From contig CBHTUB010000244.1 of NCBI GenBank assembly GCA_966095595.1, positions 1-8,809 on the forward strand: a stretch of DNA of 8,809 nucleotides. Reading direction: 5' to 3'. Numbering within the stretch: position 1 is the stretch's first letter; every line of letters begins with the position of its first letter. Source of the stretch: Chryseosolibacter sp966095595 (GTDB lineage Bacteria > Bacteroidota > Bacteroidia > Cytophagales > Cyclobacteriaceae). The position numbers were made by a program, and so were the translations under genes. Shown piece by piece: positions 1 to 6,518 of the stretch. Under the pieces are notes generated by a model that was not told the origin of the DNA, did not search any database, and worked only from the letters and a program-made list of their open reading frames with translations.

Positions 1-161
1 AAGATCAAAATTGATTTTCTCTGTTTGGCTTTACGTTGTGTTAACGTTAGCCTCTTTGGGTCTCATGATTGTGCTATGAAAGTGTAGACAATCTACTTTA
101 CCTCGGAAGAACATATGAAAATAACTTTTGCAATGGTGAATGGCCCAAGCGGTTAGAAGGA

Positions 162-464
162 ATGAAAATAATTAACAAATTAAGGTTGGACAGTACAGGT
201 GGGAGCGCCAAAAATATTTGGTTGTCGTTTTTGGCTGTCCTGGTTTTGGTATTTGTGAACTACAGAGCACTTGTGATGCCGCTGTGGTTGATCACTATGC
301 TGTCAATTCTTTTAGTTGTCTTTTCATTGATATCCCTTGTTGCATTTATCCATTGGATGTTTCCTTTTGTGGAAGAGTTATTCTGTCGGAAATCGGATAC
401 TAAAGATCCTGTATCTGGCGGTTCATGGAATTATCAACCTACTAAGTTTCTATGTGCTGCTTAA
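162..464 (+). CDS. Small two-helix membrane protein of unknown function
   Basis: I do not recognise this 100-aa protein. Two hydrophobic stretches are clear: about residues 19-37 (IWLSFLAVLVLVFV) and about 41-66 (LWLITMLSILLVVFSLISLV). They are joined by a very short turn (NYRALVMP), which suggests a helical hairpin in the inner membrane. The N-terminus is basic (KIINKLR) and the polar C-terminal tail runs about 32 residues. I chose the ATG at 162 because it is the first ATG in the frame, directly precedes the basic/hydrophobic segment and has a purine-rich AGAAGGA just before it, although the spacing is unusually short. A TTG at 69 would add 31 residues with no membrane character. The frame stays open for 57 codons beyond the TAA, so the real gene may be longer and broken. 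It lies in the AT-rich left part, divergent from no obvious partner. That this is a true gene is plausible but unproven. Confidence 0.45.
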   Translation: MKIINKLRLDSTGGSAKNIWLSFLAVLVLVFVNYRALVMPLWLITMLSILLVVFSLISLVAFIHWMFPFVEELFCRKSDTKDPVSGGSWNYQPTKFLCAA

Positions 465-638
465 AATAACCTCTTATCGCGGGTAATCCTAGAGGTTGCA
501 CGCGATGCGTACTGTTACAAAAGTGCTGATGCAATATATTGGAAGTCAGAACTAATTCATTTTAAGAAGTCGGTAAATTTTGAGGGGGATCAACTGTGCC
601 AACTTGCCGATCTTTCAATAAGTGTTTCAAAGTGTTGA
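465..638 (+). other. Open in-frame continuation after the TAA of the small membrane protein (possible decayed gene tail)
   Basis: Directly after the stop at 462-464 the same frame stays open for 57 codons and ends at a TGA (636-638). The conceptual peptide has protein-like composition (for example ARDAYCYKSADAIYWKSEL, then CQLADLSISV) but no ATG in this frame. This could be the tail of a longer protein split by a nonsense change, or chance in AT-rich DNA; 57 open codons is only mildly unlikely by chance. Nothing else is visible between 465 and 660: no clear terminator and no RNA gene. Confidence 0.2.
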
Positions 639-660
639 TGGATCCAACTAAGAATTGCAT

Positions 661-1836
661 TTATTGTAACGGTGTCTGACTTCTGTTGATCGACCATGCA
701 GCTCCCTTCAACATTAAGTTTGTTGAATTGAGGTTCAGTGTATTGCCATCCCTATAATACACTCTGAGCGCCTTGTTGGCGAGGTCAAATTTCTTCACAA
801 ACAACCTGTAGACCAGCCGCGGTACGGATACAACGCTTTTTTTTCCATCCTTTGCCATAGCGACAAAAGCACTTCCCGGTATTTCCCGGCCCCCGGCATC
901 CATCCGGAAATCGATCGTTAACCGCTGGATTTGTTCAGGCATCCATTTTTTTTGCTTGCCCTGGGTAACCTTCTGCAACGCTTTCACCCTTCCGAAATTT
1001 GAGACCTGGTACAACCCCTTGTATTCGGGTACATCTTTCCAGACTTCTCCTTTCATAGACTTCGTTGAAAGGTTCAGAAACGCAGGAGGGTGTCGAAGAT
1101 CAATTTTTCTGAGCTTTAATCTTTTCAGAAGGTTTCGGTGTATTTCTTCGCGTGGGTTGGCCCTGCTTATCTTTTTAAGATCGAGGTTTTTAGAATGAAT
1201 ACCACTTTTCCAGAAAAAACCTTTATACAAATGCCCTTTGTTACTGACGACTTCGGCAATGTTTGCCTGATTTATGGAAAGCATTTTTCCTGCCTCGGTG
1301 ATGCTCCGGAAAGTATTGAGAACCCTGCCATTAGCATCAAATTGTGTGATCGGCTTGCTCAGTGCTGTCAAATTACCCGATGCCCGGCCTTTCTTATGGG
1401 AAGTAACCATGACGGAACTTCTATTCGATTTAACCAGATTGGAAATGTGAACGTTTCGTCCGTCGTGATCCTTGTAAGAGATAATAAGGGTGGAATCACT
1501 CATGTCAAACTTTTTACCAAAAACCTGGTAAACGAGACGGCCCACCGGAAAATAATATTTTATGCCATCGCTATACAGACACATCTGTAATGTATAGATC
1601 GGCTGGTTTATAGTCTTATTAAGCGTCACAAAGAGACTCGGTTTTCTGATCCGCTCTTCTGACTTATATTCGCTACCATCATGGCGATTCATTGCGATCC
1701 TTCTGCTCAATGACTTTACACGTCCGTAATTGGATATTTTGTAAGCTCCTTCAAATCCCGGTATGTCTTTCCAAATTTCCCCTGCCAAATTAATGAGCGA
1801 GGTGTTCTGAAAAGGAAATTTTGTTTTGGTCTTCAT
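661..1836 (-). CDS. Tandem NUMOD4 / degenerate HNH protein with central NUMOD1 helix-turn-helix
   Basis: This is a 391-aa protein made of modules found in HNH homing endonucleases. NUMOD4 copy 1 is at about residues 19-45 (EIWKDIPGFEGAYKISNYGR, then VKSL). A region matching the place of the HNH fold follows at about 98-135 (GRLVYQVFGKKF, then YKDHDGRNVHISNLV). A NUMOD1 helix-turn-helix is at about 161-210 (KPITQFDANGRVLNTFRSI, AGKMLSINQANIAEVV, GFFWK). A basic linker leads to NUMOD4 copy 2 at about 263-288 (GEVWKDVPEYKGLYQVSNFG, then RVKAL) and HNH-like copy 2 at about 338-375 (PRLVYRLFVKKFDL, then YYRDGNTLNLNSTNL). In active family members the core reads roughly NHIDGNKxNNxxxNLE. Here the catalytic His is gone from both copies while DG, the Asn before Leu and the LVY lead-in remain. 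The likely role is therefore sequence-specific DNA binding without cleavage. The ATG at 1834-1836 is the first usable start. It lies in AT-rich DNA with a near-palindrome just upstream. Domain assignment is by motif recognition; the function is inferred. Confidence 0.8.
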   Translation of the reverse strand: MKTKTKFPFQNTSLINLAGEIWKDIPGFEGAYKISNYGRVKSLSRRIAMNRHDGSEYKSEERIRKPSLFVTLNKTINQPIYTLQMCLYSDGIKYYFPVGRLVYQVFGKKFDMSDSTLIISYKDHDGRNVHISNLVKSNRSSVMVTSHKKGRASGNLTALSKPITQFDANGRVLNTFRSITEAGKMLSINQANIAEVVSNKGHLYKGFFWKSGIHSKNLDLKKISRANPREEIHRNLLKRLKLRKIDLRHPPAFLNLSTKSMKGEVWKDVPEYKGLYQVSNFGRVKALQKVTQGKQKKWMPEQIQRLTIDFRMDAGGREIPGSAFVAMAKDGKKSVVSVPRLVYRLFVKKFDLANKALRVYYRDGNTLNLNSTNLMLKGAAWSINRSQTPLQ

Positions 1837-1850
1837 CTATCAATGCCAAT

Positions 1851-1871
1851 ACTTGTTAAGTACTTACAAGT
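1851..1871. promoter_or_regulatory. Near-perfect palindrome upstream of the NUMOD gene (candidate operator)
   Basis: The site has outer arms ACTTG (1851-1855) and CAAGT (1867-1871) around the 10-base palindrome TAAGTACTTA (1857-1866). A single extra T at 1856 breaks otherwise exact dyad symmetry. It lies 15-35 bases upstream of the start codon of the - strand NUMOD protein. On the - strand a TTTG followed 19 bases later by GAACTTTA gives a weak Bacteroidota-type promoter (4 of 6 fixed -7 bases) just before it, so a bound dimer could block transcription. AT-rich DNA makes such palindromes less surprising. Confidence 0.35.
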
Positions 1872-2096
1872 TAAAGTTCACGCAGGGCTAAAGGTAATCA
1901 AAGAAATCAGCATTGTGGGAAAGAGACAGATGTGTGTCATTGGGTCTAAAGGCGCTGCAATCGCATTACTGAGGAGTGACATTATCCGTAATGGCATTTT
2001 AACAGAGACTCTTACTTTAGAGCATGTCACCAGGCATCTTCTTCTAACGGTATCCTGGCCTTTTCAAACCCACCTGTTGATTAGTACCAGACCCGG

Positions 2097-2200
2097 CAAA
2101 GGGATAGCAGCGGCACCCCGCAGTGGCGCAGGCGTGTGCGGGGGACGAGGAGTATAGCGGATAGCCCGCCCGAGGTACGAGGGTTGCCCCCCAAATATCG
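2097..2200. repeat. GC-rich structured intergenic element resembling a dispersed Bacteroidota repeat
   Basis: The stretch contains a perfect 7-bp inverted repeat, CCCCGCA (2116-2122) and TGCGGGG (2137-2143), with a 14-base loop. Around it are two related short words, GGGATAGCAGCGG (2101-2113) and TATAGCGGATAGCCCG (2153-2168), followed by runs GAGGG and CCCCCC. The phrases AGCGGATAGCCCG and GGACGAGGA are ones I associate from memory with recurrent noncoding elements in Bacteroidota genomes; I cannot verify copy number here. It lies 3' of the permease, so it might also serve as that gene's 3' RNA structure, but no U-run follows the stem on the - strand. Confidence 0.35.
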
Positions 2201-2225
2201 TATTCGCGAGAAGCGTTCGCCACCC

Positions 2226-4637
2226 TCACTCATTCCTCAGGATCGTTGCAGGGTTTGCCTTCGAGGTTTGCAGGATAACGTAGAAGATCGAGCCGATCGC
2301 GAGCAGGCTACTGGCGAAGAAGGCGGTCGCAAAAATGACCCAGGAGATCTCGACACGGTACGCAAACTGTTGGAGCCACCCGCGCGACAGATACCACGAC
2401 GGGTAGAACGCAACGACGTTGCCCGCGATCACCATCAAAACATATTCGTTCGAAAGCACCTTGAACAAGCTGAGCTGTGTAGCGCCGAACACTTTCCGTA
2501 TGCCGACCTCGCGTTTGCGCTGGACGACAAAGAACGAGACTACGCCGAATAGTCCAAGGCACGCAATGATCAGCGCGAGAACGGTGAGGCAGGTCATGAC
2601 CTGTCCGGTAGTTTGTTCCGAACGATAGAGGTTGTCGTAGGTCGTGTCGAGAAAATTGTATCGGAAGGGCAGGCCCGTGGCTTCCTTCCAGGCGGTCTCG
2701 ACTTCCGGGATGGCAGCGGCAAGGTGCTGCCCGCTCTTGAGGCGGATGCTGAGCGTGGAGAAAAAATTCGGCTCATAGTGGATCATCAGCGGCTCGACGG
2801 CAGCGTGTGCCGATGCGTAGTTGAAATCTTTCACGACACCGATGATAAAACCTTTTTTAGGCTCGTTGCGACCGAAGAGATATTCGAATGGCTTGCCTAT
2901 GGGATCTTTCAGGTTGAATTCCCTGACGGCGGTTTCATTAAGTATGAAGGCGCTTTCGCGGTCGGCAGGATTGTCGATGGAGAGGTCACGGCCTTCGATG
3001 ATCCGGAGTCCAAGGGTCTTTACAAAATCGTGGTCTGCTGCCAGGACACGCATGTCACGCGTGCCATCGTCGCTGTTGTTGGTACCGGTATTTTGTCCTG
3101 CGAGGTCCGGCACCCGTACGGTGAGGATCACGACGCGTTTGCCGGGAACGACGGATGACACGGCGGTGGACTCGACGGACGGGACTTTTTCGATCTCCGT
3201 CTTGATCGCGTCCATCCTGTTGCGTATCATATACGGCAATGACACCACCATGACGTTGTTCTTGTTAAAGCCCACGTCGAGTGCTGCGATATGGCGGAGC
3301 TGTTGCTGAATGGTGAAAGCGCAAATGATCATGAAGGAAGAGACCGCGAACTGGAAGATGATGAGTCCACGCTGGAGCCGCAAGGAAAATTTGTTGCCCC
3401 TGCCACTGTGCACGCCCGACTTCAACGCTTTGACGGGGTTGAAGGATGACAACACCGTTGCTGCATAGAAACCGGAAAAAAATGCGATCACAAGCCACGC
3501 GCCGAGGACGACCAGGAGGAACTTGCCATCTGTCAGCTTCAGCAGATCGATGTGCTTCCCGGTGAACGTGTTGAACTTGTCCAGGAGCAACAGCACGATG
3601 CCTGCGCTGAGGAAGAAAGGGATGAGTGTAAACAGATACGACTCGATCATAAAACCGAGAAAGAGCTTTTGCCTTGAAGCGCCGATGGTCTTGCGGATGG
3701 CAACTTCTTTCGCGCGTTTGATGGCGATGGCGTTGGAGAGGTTGATGTAGTTGATGGTGGCGATGATGAGGATGAGTATGGCGGCGCCAATGAACACCCA
3801 GACGATCTGCATCTGACCATTGGCTTCATATTCCTTCTCCGCGCGGCTTTTGAGGTGAATGTCCGCGATCGGCTTTGCGCCCAGAGTGATACTGACATTA
3901 GCCGCGTCATTTTGATCGGCAATGCCGTGCTTCTCATACCACGTTGCCAATTTTTCCGCACCGAAGGCTTCAACACTCACGCCGGGTCTGAGCCTTGCGT
4001 AGGAGTAGAAGGCGTACATGGTATGCGACTGGTCGGCGTCGGGAAACCACAGCTTCAATTGGAAAGCTACCTTGAAATGAAGGTGACTGTTCCAGGGGAT
4101 GTCGCGAAACACGCCGGTGACCTGCATGGGCGATGAGCCGGTGATGATGAGCTTTCCCACGGGATCTATATTGCCGAAGAATTTCCTTGAAACTTCTTCG
4201 GAGATCACGATGCCATCCGGCTTATCCAGTGCGGTAGACCTGTCGCCGTAAATGAAATCGAGTGGAAATACTTTGAAGAGTGTCGAGTCGGCGGCGACCA
4301 CACCGTCCTGGAGAAAGTCCGTGGAGTCCACGGTAAAGGAAAGCTCATTGTCGCTGCGCAACATCCTGACGAACGATTCCATCTCGGGATAGGTCGAGGC
4401 GAGGGCGGGTGCTACGAAGCCCTCCGACGTAGCCCATTCCTGTTCACCGTCCGGCGCAGAGATGTGCGGTTGGATCCTGAATACCTGTTCATGGCCGGGG
4501 AGGTACTTGTCGTAGCTCAGCTCATCCTGTACGTACAGCAAAATAAAGGTGCAGGCGGTGAGCCCCAATGTCAGTCCGAAAAGATTGATAAAGCTATGGA
4601 TCTTGTTCCGGAGAACTTGCCGCCAGAGGTTTTTCAT
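2226..4637 (-). CDS. FtsX/MacB-type ABC transporter permease, duplicated form
   Basis: This 803-aa inner-membrane protein belongs to the large FtsX-like permease family common in Bacteroidota. TM1 (about 17-36) follows a short basic start. The first periplasmic MacB_PCD-type domain covers about 45-270. TM2-TM4 (about 277-297, 327-352, 371-395) form the first FtsX domain. TM5 (about 422-443) opens the second half, whose periplasmic domain spans about 450-670, and TM6-TM8 (about 680-702, 730-750, 765-789) form the second FtsX domain. Both halves carry the cytoplasmic coupling motif: KRAKEVAIRKTIGAS (307-321) and QRKREVGIRKVFGAT (706-720). The C-terminus NPATILRNE is typical. No cognate ATPase lies next to it, so its partner must be encoded elsewhere. 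Relatives couple ATP hydrolysis to periplasmic or outer-membrane export by mechanotransmission; the substrate here cannot be told. The length is normal, the frame is intact and the ATG lacks a clear Shine-Dalgarno. It follows the glycosylase gene after 100 bases. Confidence 0.92.
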   Translation of the reverse strand: MKNLWRQVLRNKIHSFINLFGLTLGLTACTFILLYVQDELSYDKYLPGHEQVFRIQPHISAPDGEQEWATSEGFVAPALASTYPEMESFVRMLRSDNELSFTVDSTDFLQDGVVAADSTLFKVFPLDFIYGDRSTALDKPDGIVISEEVSRKFFGNIDPVGKLIITGSSPMQVTGVFRDIPWNSHLHFKVAFQLKLWFPDADQSHTMYAFYSYARLRPGVSVEAFGAEKLATWYEKHGIADQNDAANVSITLGAKPIADIHLKSRAEKEYEANGQMQIVWVFIGAAILILIIATINYINLSNAIAIKRAKEVAIRKTIGASRQKLFLGFMIESYLFTLIPFFLSAGIVLLLLDKFNTFTGKHIDLLKLTDGKFLLVVLGAWLVIAFFSGFYAATVLSSFNPVKALKSGVHSGRGNKFSLRLQRGLIIFQFAVSSFMIICAFTIQQQLRHIAALDVGFNKNNVMVVSLPYMIRNRMDAIKTEIEKVPSVESTAVSSVVPGKRVVILTVRVPDLAGQNTGTNNSDDGTRDMRVLAADHDFVKTLGLRIIEGRDLSIDNPADRESAFILNETAVREFNLKDPIGKPFEYLFGRNEPKKGFIIGVVKDFNYASAHAAVEPLMIHYEPNFFSTLSIRLKSGQHLAAAIPEVETAWKEATGLPFRYNFLDTTYDNLYRSEQTTGQVMTCLTVLALIIACLGLFGVVSFFVVQRKREVGIRKVFGATQLSLFKVLSNEYVLMVIAGNVVAFYPSWYLSRGWLQQFAYRVEISWVIFATAFFASSLLAIGSIFYVILQTSKANPATILRNE

Positions 4638-4737
4638 AGGTGATGTGTTGATACTACAATCTACCTTTTTCGGGCGTGAAGTGCGCGGGTGGGGATGCCA
4701 ATTTTTTTAAACGGCTATCGCGATGTTGTCAAAAGCC

Positions 4738-5937
4738 TCATGCGGTTTTGAAATATTCCCGCAGGGCTTTGAGCAGGGGCTTGTCGTTACATTTTACCAC
4801 CGTTACCGACGTGCATTCGTTGAAGTCGGCAAAGTCCTGGATGGCTGCGAAAACTTTTGTCATCATCGGCCTGGTCAACTTCACGCGTTCCATGTGAAGA
4901 TTGTTGATGGTGAGTATGCTTCGTTTCCGATCTGCTTTCGAATCCATTCTGCCGGCAAACGTATCACCCACCAATATGGGGAGGGAAAAGTAGCCGTACT
5001 TTCGCCTGGGTGCCGGCACGAAGCACTCGACCTGATAGTCGAAATCAAAAAAATCTTTCAGACGATGCCTCAGCACATTCAGCGGGTCAAAAGGCGAGAG
5101 TATAAAGGCGTCGCCGGCCAGATTGATCTTTTTGTTCCTGTATTCTGCCAGCATATAAAGTGGCGGGCGTTTCAGGCCTTCAACCTGTACCTCGAGTACT
5201 TCTCCGGCATCGACAAGGTTTTGTATTTCCGTTTTTACGAGGTTCCTGACATACCGACCCCGAAACCCGATGTCCTTCAGATATCCGATACCCAGTGCTT
5301 TCAGGGAGCTCCGGATAATGTGGCGCGCGTATTCTTCGTCGGTGGGAGCGGTGGTATCGATATCGGCAGGGATAATATTATCCGTCAGGTCATAAACCTT
5401 TTCAAAATCCCTTCCGCGCACGGTCATCAATCTTCCATCGAGGTGCAGTCTTTCAAGGGCGACCTTCGAGGGACGCCAGTCCCACCATCCGGAGCTTTTT
5501 GTTACCCGGTCGTTCTCGAAATCCCGCGCGCGAACCGGACCTTCGCGTGAGACCCGGTCGAGGATCTTGTTCATGAGGTTGGCTTCCACCGGCGTGAGTG
5601 GTTTTCTTCTACCCAAAAAGCTTTGCTTGACCGGAAGCGAGAATCGAAAATGGCGCATGGGAATGAATCCTGTAGCATAGGTCCAGAATTCGAAGATCCT
5701 TCCATCGGTCTGCAGCGACTCGAGCCAGTCGATCCGGTAATCCGGTACCCTGCATGCGATGGCATGATGATGAGCCCGTTCGACGACGTAGATGGTATCG
5801 ACCTGAACAAAGCCGAGGTGATCGATCAGCTTGTACACGGCTTCGGGTCCCTTGCCAAACTGACCTTTTTTCGAGAGTCCTGCTGCGTGAAGAATGATCT
5901 TTCGGGCTTGTGATCTTGTGAGGGCGAGTGGCTTCAT
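4738..5937 (-). CDS. YcaQ/AlkX-type winged-helix DNA glycosylase (HTH_42 family)
   Basis: This 399-aa protein matches the AlkZ/YcaQ (HTH_42) family along its whole length. The N-terminal winged-helix region (LTRSQARKIILHAAGL, 6-21) leads to GFVQVDTIYVVERAHHHAI (42-60). This holds a Gln-X-Asp triplet, Q45-V46-D47, the signature of the YcaQ/AlkX branch (AlkZ proper has Gln-X-Gln), followed by the conserved RAHHH. Further family marks are WTYATGFIPM (85-94), GWWDWRPSKVALERL (150-164), SPFDPLNVLRHRL (281-293) and AGRMDSKADR (328-337). E. coli YcaQ unhooks interstrand cross-links and removes N7-alkylguanines, so the same repair role is inferred. The ATG at 5935-5937 is supported by a good upstream promoter and gives the usual N-terminus; the protein is probably cytoplasmic. 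It sits 60 bases downstream of the second STAS-like gene but seems to have its own promoter. No truncation is visible. Confidence 0.88.
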   Translation of the reverse strand: MKPLALTRSQARKIILHAAGLSKKGQFGKGPEAVYKLIDHLGFVQVDTIYVVERAHHHAIACRVPDYRIDWLESLQTDGRIFEFWTYATGFIPMRHFRFSLPVKQSFLGRRKPLTPVEANLMNKILDRVSREGPVRARDFENDRVTKSSGWWDWRPSKVALERLHLDGRLMTVRGRDFEKVYDLTDNIIPADIDTTAPTDEEYARHIIRSSLKALGIGYLKDIGFRGRYVRNLVKTEIQNLVDAGEVLEVQVEGLKRPPLYMLAEYRNKKINLAGDAFILSPFDPLNVLRHRLKDFFDFDYQVECFVPAPRRKYGYFSLPILVGDTFAGRMDSKADRKRSILTINNLHMERVKLTRPMMTKVFAAIQDFADFNECTSVTVVKCNDKPLLKALREYFKTA

Positions 5938-5971
5938 GGACGGGAAAAACTTTCGGGCGTAAATTTAAAAG

Positions 5972-6002
5972 CAAAACTATTTGCCCGCAGCACAACCTTA
6001 AA
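5972..6002 (-). promoter_or_regulatory. Bacteroidota-type promoter for the YcaQ-like gene
   Basis: On the - strand the sequence reads TTTA (complement of 5999-6002), then 19 bases, then TAGTTTTG (complement of 5972-5979). This matches the Bacteroidota primary sigma consensus TTTG-N19-TAnnTTTG at every fixed position except one. The start codon follows about 34 bases after the -7 box. The -33 box overlaps the TAA of the upstream STAS-like gene (5998-6000), so this gene can be transcribed independently of its neighbour. Confidence 0.6.
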
Positions 6003-6393
6003 TTTTAGCCAGCCAGGCTTTGGCGTCTTCCACATTCGTGAAGTACTGTATGGTGAAGGGAGTGTTATGGAGGTCCTGGTCTATTTCCTTGATGGTAAAC
6101 TTGACAAACTCGTTGTCCGGCACGACCACGGCGGAGTACCGGAACCCTGCAGCGATCGCCCGCGGAAACCAGTCCTCGGTAAGCCATTTCCGATTTTCGT
6201 GCATGACGATGGGCACTTTTGAGTTGTCGGCGATCATCTTGTAGACTTTCTTTTCGATCATCAATTGCAGGGCAAATTCACAGGCTTCCCGAAAACCCTT
6301 CGGTTTAGCCATTTTATCGGTCCAGTCCAAATGTACGATCGCCAGGTCACTATAGTAGTAGATTTTGCAGTCGCCATTCCTAAAAACTAACAT
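5998..6393 (-). CDS. SpoIIAA/STAS-like small protein, copy A
   Basis: This 131-aa soluble protein has no signal peptide or membrane segment. The pattern is that of the SpoIIAA-like/STAS fold. It has an N-terminal strand pair (CKIYYYSDLAIVHLDW, 9-24) and a helix with the conserved core ACEFALQLMIEKKVYKMIAD (37-56). A loop-strand (NSKVPIVM) precedes WLTEDWFPRAIAAGFRYSAV (70-89), and the C-terminal strand-helix is FTIQYFTNVEDAKAWL (113-128). Bacteroidota genomes carry many such stand-alone domains, usually annotated as hypothetical or STAS/SEC14-like. No Ser/Thr kinase or phosphatase partner is nearby, so an anti-sigma-antagonist role is not supported. It is about 70% identical by hand alignment to the gene directly upstream at 6519-6914, showing tandem duplication. 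Its ATG is set by a 15-base block shared with that paralogue. The fold call is moderate; the function is unknown. Confidence 0.75.
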   Translation of the reverse strand: MLVFRNGDCKIYYYSDLAIVHLDWTDKMAKPKGFREACEFALQLMIEKKVYKMIADNSKVPIVMHENRKWLTEDWFPRAIAAGFRYSAVVVPDNEFVKFTIKEIDQDLHNTPFTIQYFTNVEDAKAWLAKI

Positions 6394-6405
6394 GTCTCAA
6401 AATAA
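6391..6405 (-). promoter_or_regulatory. Conserved start-codon block TTATTTTGAGACATG of copy A
   Basis: These fifteen bases, ending in the ATG, are identical to the block before copy B (6912-6926), while sequence farther upstream has diverged. TTATTTTG matches 5 of the 6 fixed bases of the Bacteroidota -7 box TAnnTTTG. If it is a -7 box, transcription would begin at or very near the ATG, giving an almost leaderless mRNA. No fitting -33 element is visible, so it may instead be a translation-start context or duplication remnant. Confidence 0.3.
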
Positions 6406-6518
6406 GGAAAAACATGATGGAATTCCGCAATGGCGCTATAATGTTCTGGAGGGTGGTCGCGGTTTCGGAAACTGAACCGTTTGCAGGGGAGAGGGGATGG
6501 CGGTGGTTAGCCCGCGTC

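Larger units (their letters stand above)
1837..2225. other. 389-base intergenic region at a composition boundary
   Basis: This gap separates the stop side of the permease from the start of the NUMOD gene. Its left part (1837-2090) is AT-rich like the DNA before it. It holds the near-palindrome and otherwise nothing I can identify: no tRNA, no transposon end and no convincing coding frame. Its right part (about 2095-2200) is abruptly GC-rich and structured and is listed separately. The change in composition marks the likely junction between the AT-rich left segment and the GC-richer chromosomal background. Confidence 0.55.

Noticed and set aside
141..160. tRNA-like D-arm phrase TGGCCCAAGCGGTTAGAAGG
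   Set aside because: It resembles the D-arm of Ser/Leu tRNAs, but no acceptor stem, anticodon arm or T-arm (GTTCGAATC-like) follows.
1138..1590. 150-aa open frame on the + strand
   Set aside because: It is antisense to the NUMOD gene, whose motifs are clear in the opposite frame.
1843..2157. Possible 104-aa coding frame on the + strand in the intergenic gap
   Set aside because: It crosses the AT-rich/GC-rich junction, and its C-terminus (GIAAAPRSGAGVCGGRGV) is the translation of the repeat-like element. No domain or start signal supports it.
2613..3158. 181-aa open frame on the + strand
   Set aside because: It is antisense to the intact permease, with no domain signature.
4690..4737. Terminator between the YcaQ-like and permease genes
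   Set aside because: Only a 4-bp stem (GGCT/AGCC) with a long loop can be drawn, followed by mixed A/T sequence; this is too weak to call.
4723..5550. 275-aa open frame on the + strand
   Set aside because: It is antisense to the well-supported YcaQ-like gene and its translation shows no recognisable domain; it is a coding shadow of GC-rich DNA.
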